A stretch of 64,000 bases of DNA from Paenibacillus hamazuiensis (GTDB taxonomy: Bacteria > Bacillota > Bacilli > Paenibacillales > NBRC-103111): positions 6,011,001 to 6,075,000 of the forward strand of contig NZ_JALRMO010000001.1 of assembly GCF_023276405.1 (NCBI RefSeq), in the 5' to 3' direction. Of the stretch, positions 35,612-44,515 are shown piece by piece. Both the position numbers and the translations under genes were made by a program. The notes below the pieces were generated by a model. It had not been told where the DNA came from. It searched no databases and worked only from the letters and a program-made list of their open reading frames with translations. Positions within the stretch are counted from its first letter, which is position 1; each line of letters opens with the position of its first letter.

Positions 35612-36493
35612 TTATTTAGTGATTAAACTGTTTTCAAAAATTACTTTATCAAAGGATTCGACAATTGTTTTCTTATTATGAAATAAGTACTCCTTCTCTT
35701 TTCTAGAGTTTCTGGCCGAGTACTGAAGACTGTATAATTTTGTGGGACAATCATCGTAAAGTTCTAAGATTGCGTCTTCATAATCATATGTAGTAATCCA
35801 ATGGTAGTCACTTAAGTCTAGTATACATTTAGCTAATTCTTGATGATCGTTATGATTAAAAAAATTTGTGTAAAGGTTTTTTCCCTGTTTATAGTAAGGT
35901 GGATCGAAAAATATAAATGTTTTATTTTCATCCATATTCTCTTTAATTACTTCCTCAATGAAGTCCACTGCGTTCATATTGAATAAAGTAATAGCTTCTT
36001 TGTGTTTCGATATATCTGAAATTTTCTTAATAAGATTCGGTTTATTGAAGCGACAATCAATTTTATATTCACCTGTTTGATCATGTCCCCCTATTGGTCC
36101 ACCTGTAATAATTCCTGAATTGTTTGTACGGTTTAGAAAAAACGTAGAAAACCCTAGATCCAACAGTCTTGTATTATCTTTATTTGAATAAATATCCTTT
36201 TGCTTATACCATTCCTTCATATTAACAGGTGTTTCTAAAATCAATTCAATAAATTCACCAGTATAATTTAGAATGGAGTACCACAAAGCATAAATTGCTA
36301 TGTCAAAATCGTTAATTACAACCCTAGATACTCTTTTCTTAAGTAATAAATCCATTGCTATTCCTGCCCCTCCAGCAAAGGGCTCAATGTAGATACCATT
36401 AGAAATATTATTACTAATTAATAATTGATATATGAAGTCCGACATCTGCGATTTTCCACCAGGATACCGTAGAGGAGACAAAGTTGTTGGCAT
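35612..36493 (-). CDS. D12-class N6-adenine DNA methyltransferase (Dam-like)
   Basis: 293 residues, start after AGAAGGGGAATATA. Motifs: SPLRYPGGKSQ near residue 6, SAM-binding IEPFAGGAGIAMDL near 35-50, NDFDIAIYALW, and the catalytic DPPY in FIFFDPPYYKQGK near 200. D12 enzymes methylate adenine in short targets (Dam, DpnM and M.MboI types). The gene is visibly AT-rich. It follows the ParB-like gene by about 30 bases and no restriction nuclease gene is next to it, so it may protect DNA for one of the McrBC-like systems or serve with its ParB-like partner. Confidence 0.9.
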   Translation of the reverse strand: MPTTLSPLRYPGGKSQMSDFIYQLLISNNISNGIYIEPFAGGAGIAMDLLLKKRVSRVVINDFDIAIYALWYSILNYTGEFIELILETPVNMKEWYKQKDIYSNKDNTRLLDLGFSTFFLNRTNNSGIITGGPIGGHDQTGEYKIDCRFNKPNLIKKISDISKHKEAITLFNMNAVDFIEEVIKENMDENKTFIFFDPPYYKQGKNLYTNFFNHNDHQELAKCILDLSDYHWITTYDYEDAILELYDDCPTKLYSLQYSARNSRKEKEYLFHNKKTIVESFDKVIFENSLITK

Positions 36494-36524
36494 TATATTC
36501 CCCTTCTAATCTTCTAATGTTCAC

Positions 36525-38084
36525 TTACGGATTATTGTTTAGATTCTCCACCATATATTTCATTATTATTCTCCACCTTCTTTCAATATCCCATAAGGCA
36601 TCTGTAGAAGGCAAATTATATTTTCCGTGTGTCACGGAATTCAATTCGTCATGATCCTTTTTTGCATGGGCCATATTTATCGTTCTTTGATAATTTTGAT
36701 TTATACCTTGAAAAGTACCATTTGTAACACAGTAATTTAGTAAATCGGTTAATGATGGATCTTTAGCCGGATTTCTCCACAAGGAAAATAAATTGTTCTT
36801 TATTAAATACTCTTGCAAAGTACATTCCAATAATGTCCTAGTCAGATAAGTCGCACTCAAAGTATAGGTTGATACCCTTGTTCTATGTAGTTCAAATAAT
36901 GCTCTTTTTATTCCAGGGTGATTTCCTTTGTAAATAATCCCCTGAAACAAAAACGAAATATTTTCTGGCTTTTGTTGCTTAATGTTGTCTTGAGGATCAG
37001 GCTGCGATTGGGTAGAAGCATTGATTGTTGCTACATCCTCTTCCTGAAGTTCTTCTTCCGATCTGGAATTATCTTTAGCATTCTCGGGGCCATTTGCTCC
37101 TGGTCCAGATACTGATCCTTGTTCTTCTTTCATTTCATTAGAATCTGTAGGTGTTAATTCTTCTTTTGAGCCGTGTTCCTTTGCTGCTGCTGTTTCTTCG
37201 GTAACCTCCGAACTTTTAGTCCTGGGCTCGTTACTTGATTCATCAATATTCTCTGGAGTAAGTACTTCCGGATCAGATGATTCGTCAGGATTGCTATTTT
37301 TCCATTCTTCACTATCAATGAAGTATGTCTGATAAAAATTCTCCCGATCGACTTTGTAGTAGACATCACTAACTGTAATCTTTTTGTCTTTCAATAATTG
37401 AAGGATATATAAAATTTTCTTTTCGCTTTCTGCACTTTCTAGTATTATTTCTGGTATCTTCTTATCAATTACAATCCCTAAATGACTACGCAAATCCGGA
37501 TCGCCAAATATACGCTCCATTGTAGAAAGGGACCTTTCAACTTTGAGCAAGTTATCTAAATAGTTTACTAAATATATTTTGTAATCATTATTCGTAAATC
37601 TGTTTTGAGCTTTATAGTCCCATTGAAGACGACCAACTCCTTTATTCTGACCGATATGCTTGTTTTGTATAGTTCTTTTCATTTGGTCTTCTTCTGCTGG
37701 AATATCATACACAACGCAATCAACGGAAGCTATTGGAGTATAATCAAAATCTTTTTTGATTTTATTAATTCTTTTTATTAAGGATTCTCTCTTGTCTATA
37801 TCTAGAGGTAAAAAGTCGGGATTATTTAATAGCTTAATACATGTAATACGTCTATTACCATCCATAACTAGGTATTTATTCGGAGCTTCATGTTCAACCA
37901 CTATTATTCTTTCAGAAATTTCAAAACCATACTGTGCAATTGATTTCATTAAGTTAAGTAGTTTCTGTTCGCTACCCTTCTTAAACAAAATTTTTACTGC
38001 TGCTGCTTCGTTTTCTTGGGGCTCATCTCTAGGATTTTCTTCGTTTATAAATAGGTCGTTAATTTTAACAACTTTAGATTTCAT
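36525..38084 (-). CDS. ParB-like N-terminal domain protein with helical C-terminal domain
   Basis: 519 residues, start after GAAGGGAGTAGATCGAC. Residues about 1-130 are ParB/Srx-like (INDLFINEENPRDEP, then GFEISERIIVVEH and the hallmark DGNRRITCIKLL). A helical part follows to about 255, then a low-complexity linker of about 110 residues rich in E, S, P and N. The C-terminal 150 residues are helical (YLTRTLLECTLQEYLIKN ... INMAHAKKDHDELNSVTHGK), resembling HEPN/DUF4145-type domains, with no certain RxxxxH. ParB-fold domains bind DNA or NTP and, as DndB/DGQR-like forms, act in modification systems. It is paired with the adenine methylase. Confidence 0.8.
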   Translation of the reverse strand: MKSKVVKINDLFINEENPRDEPQENEAAAVKILFKKGSEQKLLNLMKSIAQYGFEISERIIVVEHEAPNKYLVMDGNRRITCIKLLNNPDFLPLDIDKRESLIKRINKIKKDFDYTPIASVDCVVYDIPAEEDQMKRTIQNKHIGQNKGVGRLQWDYKAQNRFTNNDYKIYLVNYLDNLLKVERSLSTMERIFGDPDLRSHLGIVIDKKIPEIILESAESEKKILYILQLLKDKKITVSDVYYKVDRENFYQTYFIDSEEWKNSNPDESSDPEVLTPENIDESSNEPRTKSSEVTEETAAAKEHGSKEELTPTDSNEMKEEQGSVSGPGANGPENAKDNSRSEEELQEEDVATINASTQSQPDPQDNIKQQKPENISFLFQGIIYKGNHPGIKRALFELHRTRVSTYTLSATYLTRTLLECTLQEYLIKNNLFSLWRNPAKDPSLTDLLNYCVTNGTFQGINQNYQRTINMAHAKKDHDELNSVTHGKYNLPSTDALWDIERRWRIIMKYMVENLNNNP

Positions 38085-38320
38085 GTCGATCTACTCCCTT
38101 CACTGGTAATTTAACCAAATCCTTCATATTCAAATAATACCACAAAAACAGCCGAATAGGTCCAAGTCCCTACAGCAATCGACGTAGAAGTAATAGATTT
38201 TTGTCTAATTTGTAGATTTTACTCGTTCCTTATTCCAAATTTTCGCCGTCACTTGTGGTATGGATCCCTCTAAATATCTTAAACTGCTTAAGTACACTAT
38301 AATCGATAAGCATGTTTACA

Positions 38321-38354
38321 AAAAAAGGGGAACGCGACATATTGCGTCCCCTTT
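38321..38354 (-). terminator. Strong minus-strand hairpin terminator
   Basis: The GGGGACGC arm pairs with GCGTTCCCC and is followed by TTTTTTTG on the minus strand. Confidence 0.7.
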
Positions 38355-38393
38355 CGCCCCAAATCTATTGCCTCTCACCCAAACCCCTATTAG

Positions 38394-38419
38394 ACCAACA
38401 CCGCCACACTATCCACATG
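38394..38419. other. att-like direct repeat of the rlmD 3' end (distal copy)
   Basis: 26 bases matching 45498-45523 with one mismatch and in the same orientation; similarity stops abruptly on both sides. Read on the minus strand it still encodes HVDSVAVLV followed by stop, matching [11 protein letters not shown] at the end of rlmD. Confidence 0.7.
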
Positions 38420-38494
38420 GGATGAGTGCTGACGGTAGAAAATAATTAAGATGTGGCTGTATTCACCGATACACATAGCCATAAACAGATAAAA

Positions 38495-38516
38495 GTGACC
38501 TCAACATCTGAGGTCA
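38495..38516 (-). terminator. Perfect palindromic hairpin
   Basis: GTGACCTCA, five-base loop, TGAGGTCAC, followed on the minus strand by TTTTATC. Confidence 0.55.
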
Positions 38517-38551
38517 CCCAGTAAAGTTAGAGAATGCTTTTGTAAAACAAA

Positions 38552-38568
38552 AGCCGTGCCTTTCGGCT
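38552..38568 (-). terminator. Short hairpin with T-rich tail
   Basis: On the minus strand AGCCG, loop, CGGCT followed by TTTGTTTT. Confidence 0.45.
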
Positions 38569-38624
38569 AGATATTCTTACACTAAAGTTTATGGTTCTCA
38601 CTTACAAAGTATTCATGAAATGTA

Positions 38625-38654
38625 AAAAAGGGAATCATAAGATTCCCTTTTTCA
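38625..38654. terminator. Bidirectional terminator after the PemK-like gene
   Basis: AAAAGGGAATC pairs with GATTCCCTTTT around a four-base loop, with A/T runs on both sides. Confidence 0.75.
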
Positions 38655-38730
38655 TTAGAAATACTTCGTTGCCGAAGTCATGTCTCAGAAGAGACTAGAT
38701 ATATCATTTGTCTACATTTTACATTCGATC

Positions 38731-39351
38731 TTACTTCTTGTCAAGTTCTAATTGGATCATTAAACATTCATTAATTTTCTTCATTTTTTCATCTTTAATT
38801 TTCCCTACTTTTATACCTAACTTCGCCTTATCAATTGTAAGAACATCCGAAATAATCACTCGTGATGGATCTTTCAGTAACTGGACACCATCCTCCAGAT
38901 CATCACTTGTTAGTTTTACCTGATATGGTTCTTTCACTACATTTCCGTCACCTTCAATAGGTAAAACATTAACTTTTTGAGCAAACAAATTGCCAGCCGT
39001 ATTTTGAATAATAATTACAGGATGTTCCCCACTTAACTCACTTCCTACATTTTCACCAATAAAAGCATTGTATATTTGTCCCCTAATTGGCTTTATTGGA
39101 TGTTGCTTCTTCTCTTTTCCTTCTTTTGGACGTTGTGTATTGAGCTGAATACTATCATACGTTTGCTTTACCGAGTTGGGTATAGCTTCAATTAATGACA
39201 ACCCCTTAACAAAGTCACTTTGCTTTAGTTGACTAATAACAGACTCCGCTTTTTTAAGTAGTATTTCTTTCGATTTCTCATTCAAGTCCTTTAGCTCATT
39301 GTATTTGGACAAAATTTCATCAATCCTCCATTCAAATACAATATTCGACAC
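38731..39351 (-). CDS. MazF/PemK-like endoribonuclease toxin fused to a helical N-terminus
   Basis: 206 residues, GTG start. Residues about 90-206 have the PemK/MazF fold: PIRGQIYNAFIGENVGSELS with the RG start of the family, HPVIIIQN, KVNVLPIEG, QVKLTSDD, PSRVIISDVLTIDKAKL and a final helix. MazF-type toxins cut mRNA at short sites. The first 85 residues are a charged helical domain (LKDLNEKSKEILLKKAESVI). No separate antitoxin gene is next to it, so either this helical part restrains the toxin or the protein is a stand-alone phage-triggered nuclease. It is the leftmost gene of the segment bounded by the two rlmD-end repeats. Confidence 0.82.
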   Translation of the reverse strand: MSNIVFEWRIDEILSKYNELKDLNEKSKEILLKKAESVISQLKQSDFVKGLSLIEAIPNSVKQTYDSIQLNTQRPKEGKEKKQHPIKPIRGQIYNAFIGENVGSELSGEHPVIIIQNTAGNLFAQKVNVLPIEGDGNVVKEPYQVKLTSDDLEDGVQLLKDPSRVIISDVLTIDKAKLGIKVGKIKDEKMKKINECLMIQLELDKK

Positions 39352-40357
39352 AAAAATTGGGATTCCTCTCCATTACTGATATTGTATATGAATATCCGAA
39401 CAGTTCATCATCTGTACGAATTATAAAACAAAACGCCCAATTAGCAATCCATTGGGCGTTTTACACTTGCAAAATCTGTACTTAAAAGTACACCTGTTTT
39501 ATTGAACTTATGTTATATGCAATTCATTCTGATATATTCAAGAATGTATTAGTTTCTGCCTCCCCGACCATCTCGCCTTCCGATGTGTATCTACGCAACC
39601 GCTGAGTTGATGCATAAGCATCGGGTTATTTTTATATGGCGGTTTGAGTTAGGCAAACGGCTCGATCCCCCCCCCTACTACGCCAAAATAGTTAATTTAA
39701 GCGTAGCAAGGGTGAGCTGTGATAGTAATATGGCGTATAATCGCCGAGGTATCCCGTATCATCAGCTTCGCAAATAGCGATAAGCTCAGCGGAGCCAAGG
39801 TCTGGTATCAAACGCTCCGTAATCACCACGATTATTGCTTGTCCCCCTATCCCTTTCGGGAACCAGGACAGTCACATCCTACATGAGAAAGAAGGAAATC
39901 TTTATAAGTTCGGCTATGGCAGGCTATGCCTTACCGAACTTGCAAGGCAAACACGCCCACCGTCAACGGCACTGCCAGGAAGGGTTAGTTCCTCGGTTAA
40001 ATTTTTAGGCGATCATACCTTCAACGCCGATGTTTTTTTATTTTCACATCCGAAATCTCTTAAACGGACTATATAGTTATTAGGATTTGCAAGTTGGTAT
40101 GACATTGCTTTTCACTTCCTTTGGAAGATCTCATATCACTTACAAGTCGAATCGAGTTGATAACTGACAAATGAAAAAGACAAATCCACCACTTAATGTT
40201 GGAATTGCCTCGGTTCATTTTCTTACTAAATTGGAATGCTTTACAACCTCCAGATACTGGTTGGTTATATCGTAATGCGTAAATCGGATTTGAATTAGCT
40301 CCTGTTCAATGGAACTAACTCTCCAATCTGCTAAGATACGAGACAATCTTGAACCCC
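39352..40357. other. One-kilobase intergenic region with hairpins, no gene recognised
   Basis: Contains a terminator-like hairpin at 39428-39463 and another hairpin near 39909-39940 (GTTCGG...CCGAAC enclosing GGCA/TGCC). The only longer frame (39583-39777, plus) has no ribosome site and an unconvincing composition. It may be the wreck of a gene or hold a non-coding RNA. Confidence 0.5.
39428..39463. terminator. Bidirectional terminator
   Basis: AAACGCCCAAT and ATTGGGCGTTT around a nine-base loop, with A and T runs outside. Confidence 0.75.
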
Positions 40358-41020
40358 TTATTTCTTTTGTAAAGAAATCTCTTTTAACTTTCTATCTACC
40401 CAAGCTTTCATCCAATTGATTTTTTGCTGTGCCCCTAAATCCATGGTTTTCATTTGTTCAAGTTTGTGGCGGAAGAACTCCAATGTCTGCTGATTTGTAT
40501 AATGAAAGCAATCCAACATAAGAAAATAATCATTATCAGTAACAAACCTTTCCCGTAGCGCTGATTGTGATATCTGGCTGCAGGATAGAATAGAACTCTC
40601 AAAGTCCGAAAACCCCATAACGATTCTAGGGTATACTGCAATTTTACTTTCAAGCTCATACGCTTTAACCAAGCCAGGACCATATACTATGTCGTTGTCG
40701 TGATAGATTTTGCCTACTGCAATACCACCTCGGAGCAGGAGGCCGTGCTGAGATAATAGGGATTGCGTGAACACCGTAAGAAGCTTTGTGATTTTGTTCA
40801 TGGCACCACGCTCCTTCAGTCTGATGGAAAAAACCAGGCTGTCGGAAATAGAAGTCATCATAACACCTTTGATTTTTAACATTTTAGCCATATTATCCTG
40901 CCGTATTAGATAAGGGAGTTTTAAGATTGCTCCTATATCCTCACATTTCGACTCATCATTCACAAGATTTTTAAAACCTAAAATATCAATAAAAGCTATT
41001 ATTCTTTCTTCATACTTCAT
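40358..41020 (-). CDS. Class III nucleotidyl-cyclase-like protein
   Basis: 220 residues from the ATG preceded by CGGAGGTTAAC. The fold is indicated by IIAFIDILGFKNLV near the start (first metal Asp with the LGF turn), TSISDSLVFSI near residue 60 (second metal region) and RGGIAVGKIYHDNDIVYGPGLVKAYELES near 95-125, which matches the RIGIxxGxxxxxxxxGxxVxxAxxLE part of adenylate/guanylate cyclases. Such short cyclases make cAMP/cGMP or, in Pycsar defence systems, cCMP/cUMP that switches on a membrane or NADase effector. Base specificity cannot be read here. A membrane protein is encoded further upstream in the same direction. Confidence 0.6.
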   Translation of the reverse strand: MKYEERIIAFIDILGFKNLVNDESKCEDIGAILKLPYLIRQDNMAKMLKIKGVMMTSISDSLVFSIRLKERGAMNKITKLLTVFTQSLLSQHGLLLRGGIAVGKIYHDNDIVYGPGLVKAYELESKIAVYPRIVMGFSDFESSILSCSQISQSALRERFVTDNDYFLMLDCFHYTNQQTLEFFRHKLEQMKTMDLGAQQKINWMKAWVDRKLKEISLQKK

Positions 41021-41278
41021 GTTAACCTCCGTTTTGCTGGATCTCTGTGGAAGTAAATTACCCTCCATGCAATAGACTGTAACATTAGACATGAACCATC
41101 CACGGAATATCCAACGGCTATACCTGGACAGATCGTGTTAATCCGTGTGTACCAGTAATGATTAAATAAAGTTTCGTAGTTTAGTTTTGGACGATCGTTA
41201 TAAAAAAATCTGCCAAATCAATCGAACAAGCGAATACGCCATTTTTCCCCTTTATCCTCCCGTAAATCAAATCTACGG

Positions 41279-43015
41279 TTAAAGCATAGACTCTATTCTC
41301 TTTGTAATTTCATTCTTTTTAAAATTGGATATTATATTCCTACATTCATTGGCTTGGCTAACTAGACCTTCTATATAATCCTCAATTAGCTTATTTTCTC
41401 TATTAATGATCACTCTTACCTCAGATGAGAAAGATTTAGCAACGCTTCTTTCCATCAGATATTCATACCCTGTTTCGCCTAAACATAGAATCAAAAACTC
41501 AATGATACCTTTTCCCAAGTAATGATTTTCAAGTAATTCAATGTACTGACTTTCTGAGAACTTAAAGAAACGATTGATAAAGAACACTCTAAAATCATTT
41601 TCAAAAATAAAATGGTCTGTTGTATAAGAAATTTTCTGGCAAAAGTAAAGCAAATGTTGGACAAAGAACTCCTCACCTAACAATTTGGGAGTTTGCAGCA
41701 TCTCTTCCAAAAATTCAATTTTCCAATCCCGATGGTATGAAGTTGTCACTCTGTTTAAATCAAAGTTATAAAAATCCATTGGATAATGGCGGTTATCTGA
41801 AAAGATATATATAAACATAAGAAGCTTCGCATATGACATATGCCGCTCCCGTAAACACCTATTAACAATCTCCTCGTTCAGCCGCGTTATATTAGTCTGC
41901 TGACTGATCCATTTTATCAAATCACTATCAATTCTACGTCCACTTCTGTTTTCAATTTTATAGCAAACGAATTCCAGGACATGTTCAGAGGTGACAGATT
42001 CATTCACCCAAATAGCATTTATAATATGCCTAAAGAATAGAATATCCTTTTTCCATTCCCATGAGGGACCAGTATATAGCAGATGGTAGAAAACCAAGGA
42101 TACCTTGTACTTATAGTCCAATTTATTAGCTAAAAAAATTGCGTACTCTTTATTTTGTTCTGTATATTCCATGTAGGTAATATAATTATAAATAACGTCA
42201 CTTGTTCGATCATCTAAGAAATCTGTCCTATTATTTGAACTGAATGCCCCCAAGAAGTAGGAATGTTGTTTAAGCTTCAGATCAGTTAGATAATTTTTAT
42301 AATGATCTAACATATTTTCCAAATACATATCGTAACTTTGAACGAGCACCTTTCGAGAATTTTCATGTACAGGATTATTGAACCTGTCAGCTTCTTGAAT
42401 AACATTGAATCCTTCTCTTCCGATTACATGGCGGTGAATTTCCTCAATATCTTCCAAGGAAGAAATACGATTCCTAATAACGGATGGCAATTTAAAATAA
42501 ACACAGTCCCCATTAGTCCAATTGGTTCTACTAGAATAGATGCTAAGTAGTTTATTAAAGTATGATTCACCCTGATCGTCTTGCAGATTGTCAATGCTTT
42601 TCTTTACAGTATTGTCATGCCATCTATAGATCGCTAATAGATCGCGCAGACTTAGCTCCATATTATTTTTTTCGATCTTGTTGTAAAGACTATTAAAAAA
42701 ATTGTGTAAATAAAATGGTTTATAATTAAATTCATGCTCATCTAAATTGAAAAGCTTGTACACTATACTGCGTTGGTTTGGGGTAAACTCCACTGGACTG
42801 AAAACTTCTCTTAAAACATGCTTTAACATGTCGATCTTTTCGTTCTGAGTTAATGATTCTAACTCCCCAAAAAGTTTATCTAGAAAATAATCGCTATTCT
42901 CTTCGTATGAGTACTCAAAACTCCGCTTATATTCTTCTGCCACTGCCTTTTTTATTTTCGACTCTAAGCCTAAGGTAGCGTCAAGAAGTTTGTGTATGGC
43001 GGTAGGAATATCCAT
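41279..43015 (-). CDS. Unknown 578-residue helical protein
   Basis: No family is recognised. AT-rich, mostly alpha-helical, rich in aromatic and charged residues (YNYITYMEYTEQNKEYAIFL, FVQHLLYFCQKISYTTDHFI), without membrane segments or catalytic motifs. The ATG at 43015 has no good ribosome site, and the frame stays open upstream for about 22 codons (NALLKALIESSQNTQIKRLS...) to near the broken side of the IS256-family element, so the true N-terminus may have been lost. It precedes the cyclase-like gene by about 260 bases in the same direction. It could be a sensor or effector of that unit. Confidence 0.65.
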   Translation of the reverse strand: MDIPTAIHKLLDATLGLESKIKKAVAEEYKRSFEYSYEENSDYFLDKLFGELESLTQNEKIDMLKHVLREVFSPVEFTPNQRSIVYKLFNLDEHEFNYKPFYLHNFFNSLYNKIEKNNMELSLRDLLAIYRWHDNTVKKSIDNLQDDQGESYFNKLLSIYSSRTNWTNGDCVYFKLPSVIRNRISSLEDIEEIHRHVIGREGFNVIQEADRFNNPVHENSRKVLVQSYDMYLENMLDHYKNYLTDLKLKQHSYFLGAFSSNNRTDFLDDRTSDVIYNYITYMEYTEQNKEYAIFLANKLDYKYKVSLVFYHLLYTGPSWEWKKDILFFRHIINAIWVNESVTSEHVLEFVCYKIENRSGRRIDSDLIKWISQQTNITRLNEEIVNRCLRERHMSYAKLLMFIYIFSDNRHYPMDFYNFDLNRVTTSYHRDWKIEFLEEMLQTPKLLGEEFFVQHLLYFCQKISYTTDHFIFENDFRVFFINRFFKFSESQYIELLENHYLGKGIIEFLILCLGETGYEYLMERSVAKSFSSEVRVIINRENKLIEDYIEGLVSQANECRNIISNFKKNEITKRIESML

Positions 43016-43214
43016 CGGGACGATGGATAGACGTTTTATTTGAGTATTCTGACTACTTTCAATAAGTGCCTTGAGCAGCGCGTTCTATCTAGGTTGCTAG
43101 TTACTTCCAAAGGCTTTATATGGAGGGGTGGGCATGATAGGCTCACGGCCAGGGCGACACGAGTTTACGAGGTGTCGCCGCGTCGCCTTGCATCATGCCC
43201 GCAGAGGCTCCATG
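43016..43214. other. Sequence between the 578-residue gene and the IS256 transposase, with nested palindrome
   Basis: GGGCATGAT (43130-43138) pairs with ATCATGCCC (43192-43200), enclosing GGCGACAC (43153-43160) paired with GTGTCGCC (43172-43179). It follows the transposase stop. No inverted copy of the other IS end is found here, so this side of the IS seems altered. Confidence 0.6.
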
Positions 43215-44408
43215 TCAAGCCGGCTCCTCAGTTTCGTTCGAGGGATAGCGTTCCTCGAACATCAGGGTAAGCTCTTTTTTAACTTTGGCATCTCCAAAGC
43301 CGCGGACGACTCGATTGCCGAAGCGTTCGTTGTACTCCAGTATCTCTAAATAGACGACCTTCTCCGCGGCATCAATATTGGTCAGACTATTCATAGGCTT
43401 CAGGCGTTTACGGAACTCTTTGTTCATACGCTCAATCGGATTCGAGGTGTAGATCGCTTCTTTAATAAGCGCCGGATACTTGTAAAAGGTCAAGAGTGTA
43501 GGGAGTTGGTCCTCCCAGGACTGGATTTCCTTCGGATACTTCTTGCCCCACTTGGCCTTTACCGTATCGAAAGCAGCTATAGCAAGATCATGATCGATCG
43601 CATTGTAGATCGTTTTGAGGTCTTCGATAAAGTCGGTCTTGTCCTGCACTCGAATTTTCGGAAAAGTCGACCGAACCTTGTGAACAACACAATGCTGTAC
43701 GTCCGCTTTCGGGTATATCTCCCGGAATGCGTCATCCAGTCCAGGGAGGCCGTCAAATACGCCGAGCAGCACTTCTTGAGCGCCACGTTTATACAAGTCT
43801 TTCAGGACATCTCGCCAGCCGTTGGCGCTCTCTTGACCGCCTACGTAAAAACCAAGAATTTGCCGGTGACCATCTTCGTCGATACCCATTGCAAAGTAGA
43901 TGGCCTCACCACTCACCGTGCTTCGTTTCAGCTTGACATAAAGGCCGTCCAGGTAGATGACAGAGTAACGCTTCCTCAGCGGTCTCGACTGCCATGCTTG
44001 GATATCCTCCAGCACGGTAGCCGTAATGTTGCTCACGGTGGTCGGAGAATAGTGGCTGCCGAACATACTTTCAATGAAGCGAGCCACATCCCGGGTGCCC
44101 ATGCCGCTTTTGTACATCTGGATCACCGCTTCTTCCAGCCAGCCATCTCTGCGTTGGTAGGGTTGAAACATCTGGGTTTGGAATTCACCGTTACGATCCC
44201 TTGGGACTTGCAAGTCATCGATGTATCCAAACTTGGTATGGAGCGAGCGCTTGTAGTATCCGTTACGGCTGTTGTTTTCAGCTTGATCTTCGCCTTCCAT
44301 GAAGCTTTTAATCTCAGCCTTCATGATATTCTCGAGATTTTCTTGAATAAATTGAGTGACAAGATTTTCAAATAGCTCCGAGAGCATGTTTTGGTGTATA
44401 GTTGCCAT
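43215..44408 (-). CDS. IS256-family transposase
   Basis: 397 residues. Family motifs: NGYYKRSLHTKFGYIDDLQVPRDR, YSVIYLDGLYVKLKRST (first Asp), LGVFDGLPGLDDAF (second Asp), VQHCVVHKVRST and the C-terminal TSNPIERMNKEFRKRLKPMN with the catalytic Glu. Complete and probably active or recently so. It separates the membrane-protein gene from the 578-residue gene. Confidence 0.93.
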   Translation of the reverse strand: MATIHQNMLSELFENLVTQFIQENLENIMKAEIKSFMEGEDQAENNSRNGYYKRSLHTKFGYIDDLQVPRDRNGEFQTQMFQPYQRRDGWLEEAVIQMYKSGMGTRDVARFIESMFGSHYSPTTVSNITATVLEDIQAWQSRPLRKRYSVIYLDGLYVKLKRSTVSGEAIYFAMGIDEDGHRQILGFYVGGQESANGWRDVLKDLYKRGAQEVLLGVFDGLPGLDDAFREIYPKADVQHCVVHKVRSTFPKIRVQDKTDFIEDLKTIYNAIDHDLAIAAFDTVKAKWGKKYPKEIQSWEDQLPTLLTFYKYPALIKEAIYTSNPIERMNKEFRKRLKPMNSLTNIDAAEKVVYLEILEYNERFGNRVVRGFGDAKVKKELTLMFEERYPSNETEEPA

Positions 44409-44515
44409 GAGTAGGGTTCCTTTCTTGGTGACTTCGCCATCCCGAGAATACCCTACTTTTTTGTTGCCTGACTAGGCTCCAATTCTTGGTACACAAACAA
44501 TTTTACACCGTCAAG
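43215..44515 (-). mobile_element. IS256-family element, one end not found
   Basis: The transposase-start side ends near 44515, where the minus strand reads GACGGTGTAAAATTGTTTG, a typical IS256-family terminal sequence. The matching end beyond the transposase stop was not found; a nested palindrome at 43130-43200 is there instead. The extent is therefore a minimum. Confidence 0.55.

Larger units (their letters stand above)
38085..38730. other. Intergenic region with four hairpins and a repeated rlmD end
   Basis: No convincing gene; short frames here have no ribosome site. It holds the hairpins at 38321-38354, 38495-38516, 38552-38568 and 38625-38654 and the att-like copy of the rlmD 3' end at 38394-38419. 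Confidence 0.65.

Noticed and set aside
38260-38445. Plus-strand frame of 61 codons
   Set aside because: It runs across a terminator hairpin and the antisense of the rlmD-end repeat and has no ribosome site.
38321-38654. CRISPR array
   Set aside because: The hairpins are all different in sequence; no regular repeat-spacer pattern and no cas gene occur anywhere in the window.
39583-39777. 64-codon plus-strand frame as a small gene
   Set aside because: No ribosome site, odd composition with a run of nine C, and no similarity to a family.
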